Assembly (NCBI RefSeq): GCF_041860085.1
Contig: NZ_CP124747.1
Location: 2,232,001-2,296,000, forward strand
Length of the DNA stretch: 64,000 nucleotides
From: Schlesneria sp. DSM 10557
GTDB lineage: Bacteria > Planctomycetota > Planctomycetia > Planctomycetales > Planctomycetaceae
Direction of reading: 5' to 3'
How positions within the stretch are numbered: the stretch's first letter is position 1; the number at the start of each line of letters is the position of its first letter. A program made the position numbers and the translations under genes. The notes beneath the pieces were generated by a model. The model was not told the DNA's origin. It worked only from the letters and a program-made list of their open reading frames with translations, and ran no database searches. Shown here piece by piece: positions 61,972 through 64,000 of the stretch.

Positions 61972-64000
61972 ATGAACACCCTTCGCTGGATCGCACTGAC
62001 GCTTACCATCGGGTTAGGCCCCTTCGGTGCTGTAGCCGTTGCGCAGCTCGCACCGGAAATCGGTTACGTTCACCCGGCGGGTGGTCAGGTCGGCTCCACC
62101 GTCGACGTGGTGCTGGGAGGTTACGACTGGACTCCGGACATGCAGCTTTTCGTGCATGACTCGCGCGTGCAGATTGAACTGTTGGGGCCCCCGTCACCGG
62201 TCCTGATCACCGAGCCACCTTACTGGTTCGGGGCGAAAGCCCGTGGCTACGCCTGGCCACTTCCCCGAGAATTTCGTGCTCGGCTGACCATTCCCGCCGA
62301 TGTCGAACCGGGATTTGTACGCTGGCAGGTGGCCAATGCAAACGGGGTCTCTCCAACGGGAGTTCTTCATCTGACCCGAACGCCGGAAGTGATTGAAGAC
62401 CCTCGTCGCATCACTGCGCAGGAACTACCCGATCTGCCGGTCATCGTTTCGGGACAGATCCGGCGCATCGAAGAGGTCGACCGCTACATCATTCGGCCCC
62501 GGCACAACGGGATGGTGACGGTGGAATTACTCGCTCATGCACTCACCTCACCAACGAACCCAATGTCTCTTCATGGGGTGCTTCAGGTCCAGGATGAGCA
62601 GGACCAGAAAGTCGCCGACTACACGGCCTCTGAAGGGAACGACCTCACGACAAGCTTTCGGGTTGAAGCGGGCAGAGAATATCGGATCAGTCTGCACGAC
62701 CTCGATTTCGCCGGGGATCGGTCATACGTCTACCGTCTGCTGATTCATCCCGGTCCTCGAGTGATGGCGGCCTATCCTGCCGGGGGAAAGCGAGGCGAAC
62801 GACGGATGGTCGAGTTTGTTGGCCGGGGAATTGAGACGGGCGCAGATACGCTGGAATCCGTGACCCGGGAAATCCCTTTTCCCCCTGGCGAAGCGAACAG
62901 CACCTTCGAGTATGTGCTTGAGACTCCACAGGGCCCCTCGCGCCCCTACCAGTTTTTCCTCTCGGATCACCCTGAGCATGTCGGCGTGCAGACCATTTCC
63001 GAACTACCCGCAGCCGTGACCGGAAGACTGGACAAACCATTCCAGACCGACCGGTACTCGGTCACCATGAAGCAGGGGGAGGTCTGGCAGATCAACGCCA
63101 GATCGCAGACCAGCGGTCCGGCACTCGATCTGGATCTGACAATCATCAGTCCTGATGGTACGGAGCTCGCGAGCATTGATGATGTTCCCGGATCAACCGA
63201 TCCGGAACTTCTCTTCACAGCACTGGCAGACGGAGTGTACCGAATCGACATTTCGGATCGCTCTTCGCACAGCGGTCATCAAGCCGCTGCGTACCGCATC
63301 AGCTTTGAGCGACCAGAGGAAGGTCTCTCGCTGAAACTCCCCGAATCGCTCAGTATTCCCCTGGGAACGACGGTCAAACTCCCTGTCGCAGTGACTCGCC
63401 GGGGAAGTTATCAAGGGCCCGTTCCGCTGCAGATCGAAGGTCTTCCCAGTGGTGTCACGACCGCGTCGAACCTCGTCATCCCGGAAATGCTGAATGAACT
63501 CGTTGTTGAACTTGTTTGTGCCCCCGACGTCGCTGTCTCGGCAAGTCTGGCTCGTATCACGGCACAAGCAGCGGGACGCGATGCCAAGCCATTGACGAGC
63601 ACAAAGTCGCTGGTGATGGCCATCACCATGCAGCCACGCATTAAGATCACACCGGAAGGGCTCGACGATGTCAGCAAGGTTCGCCGTGGCAGCACGCACC
63701 TGTTCCCCCTGAACATCCAGCGAACAGAGGGGTTCGATGGGGAAATCACTCTGGAAATGACGGCGAAACAACAGCGTCATCGACAAGGTCTGGCGAGCGA
63801 CGAAATGATCGTCCCCAGTTCGGTCACGCGTGTGGAGTATCCGATTTTCGTCCCGGAGTGGATGGAGACAACGAAGACCAGCCGCATGATTCTCAACGGC
63901 GCGATCCGCGTTCCCGACCCACAGGGAAACATTCGAACGCTACTTCAACGCATGGAACTGCGGCTTGGGATTCTGCCCGAAGGGGCCATTCTGAAGTTGG
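61972..64000 (+). CDS. Secreted protein with pre-peptidase C-terminal (PPC) domain, 3' end outside the window
   Basis: A frame of at least 676 codons runs off the right edge. The N-terminus has a signal peptide (LALTLTIG-like core, ending FGAVAVAQ). The following beta domain IGYVHPAGGQVGSTVDVVLGG is typical of the planctomycete protein encoded next to DUF1549/DUF1501 pairs. A PPC-like domain lies near residues 345-445 (VTGRLDKPFQTDRYSVTMKQ, ending RIDISDRSS). Beta-rich repeats continue to the edge. It is the third member of the recurrent trio and is likely a surface or periplasmic binding protein. The ATG at 61972 lacks a strong ribosome site. Confidence 0.85.
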   Translation, partial: MNTLRWIALTLTIGLGPFGAVAVAQLAPEIGYVHPAGGQVGSTVDVVLGGYDWTPDMQLFVHDSRVQIELLGPPSPVLITEPPYWFGAKARGYAWPLPREFRARLTIPADVEPGFVRWQVANANGVSPTGVLHLTRTPEVIEDPRRITAQELPDLPVIVSGQIRRIEEVDRYIIRPRHNGMVTVELLAHALTSPTNPMSLHGVLQVQDEQDQKVADYTASEGNDLTTSFRVEAGREYRISLHDLDFAGDRSYVYRLLIHPGPRVMAAYPAGGKRGERRMVEFVGRGIETGADTLESVTREIPFPPGEANSTFEYVLETPQGPSRPYQFFLSDHPEHVGVQTISELPAAVTGRLDKPFQTDRYSVTMKQGEVWQINARSQTSGPALDLDLTIISPDGTELASIDDVPGSTDPELLFTALADGVYRIDISDRSSHSGHQAAAYRISFERPEEGLSLKLPESLSIPLGTTVKLPVAVTRRGSYQGPVPLQIEGLPSGVTTASNLVIPEMLNELVVELVCAPDVAVSASLARITAQAAGRDAKPLTSTKSLVMAITMQPRIKITPEGLDDVSKVRRGSTHLFPLNIQRTEGFDGEITLEMTAKQQRHRQGLASDEMIVPSSVTRVEYPIFVPEWMETTKTSRMILNGAIRVPDPQGNIRTLLQRMELRLGILPEGAILKL

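Overview
The window reads as chromosomal DNA of a planctomycete (Planctomycetota, probably Planctomycetaceae-like). The basis is family content: a DUF1549/DUF1553 - DUF1501 - pre-peptidase-domain trio at the right end, a very large secreted PVC-type dehydrogenase with a C-terminal c-type haem site, a Tat-exported Gfo/Idh/MocA oxidoreductase, a secreted FGE-sulfatase-fold protein, a terpene-cyclase-repeat protein, many secreted proteins and lipoproteins, and ExbB/ExbD with long TPR partners. No rRNA, tRNA or CRISPR array was recognised.

Layout. 1-5.2 kb: the end of a secreted protein, a terpene-cyclase-repeat protein overlapping a small lipoprotein, a polytopic DUF4153/DUF4173-like membrane protein and a short-chain dehydrogenase. 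5.5-14.5 kb: queE, then a minus-strand cell-surface or lipid cluster with an acyl carrier protein, a NeuD/PglD-like hexapeptide acetyltransferase, a KAS III enzyme, a membrane acyltransferase-3, a UDP-N-acetylhexosamine dehydrogenase and two duplicated methyltransferases. Two hairpin-plus-U-tract terminators mark its transcript ends. 14.9-30.5 kb: housekeeping and metabolic genes (PhzF, quinone reductase, hflX, SDR, a large lipoprotein, tam, carboxypeptidase Taq, TlpA-like thioredoxin, Gfo/Idh oxidoreductase, FGE-like protein, apbE, guaA). 30.6-37.5 kb: a minus-strand run made of a 1,182-residue TPR protein, a 352-residue TPR protein, ExbB and two ExbD proteins, likely one energised envelope machine. 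37.8-41 kb: the secreted dehydrogenase/cytochrome.

41.1-52.5 kb is an accessory island. It opens with a complete IS630-family element (TIRs and TA ends visible), followed by a PD-(D/E)XK-like nuclease candidate. Then comes a four-gene, translationally overlapping cassette: an MmeI-like DNA methyltransferase, a RhuM-family protein, an SF2 helicase and a GIY-YIG (T5orf172-type) nuclease. A nonsense-interrupted ParD antitoxin without toxin and two coupled unknown genes follow. The methyltransferase keeps its methylation motifs, but at the position matching the catalytic Glu of MmeI's N-terminal nuclease it has His. The simplest reading is a restriction-like defence system in which modification and recognition sit in one protein and cleavage is supplied by the separate helicase and GIY-YIG protein. 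This is the best candidate in the window for an under-described system.

52.5-64 kb: a gene-free kilobase with REP-like hairpins, alaS, a DUF4198 secreted protein, a small membrane protein and the DUF1549 - DUF1501 - PPC operon, the last gene running off the window. All functions are inferred from motifs and family memory. No database search was possible.
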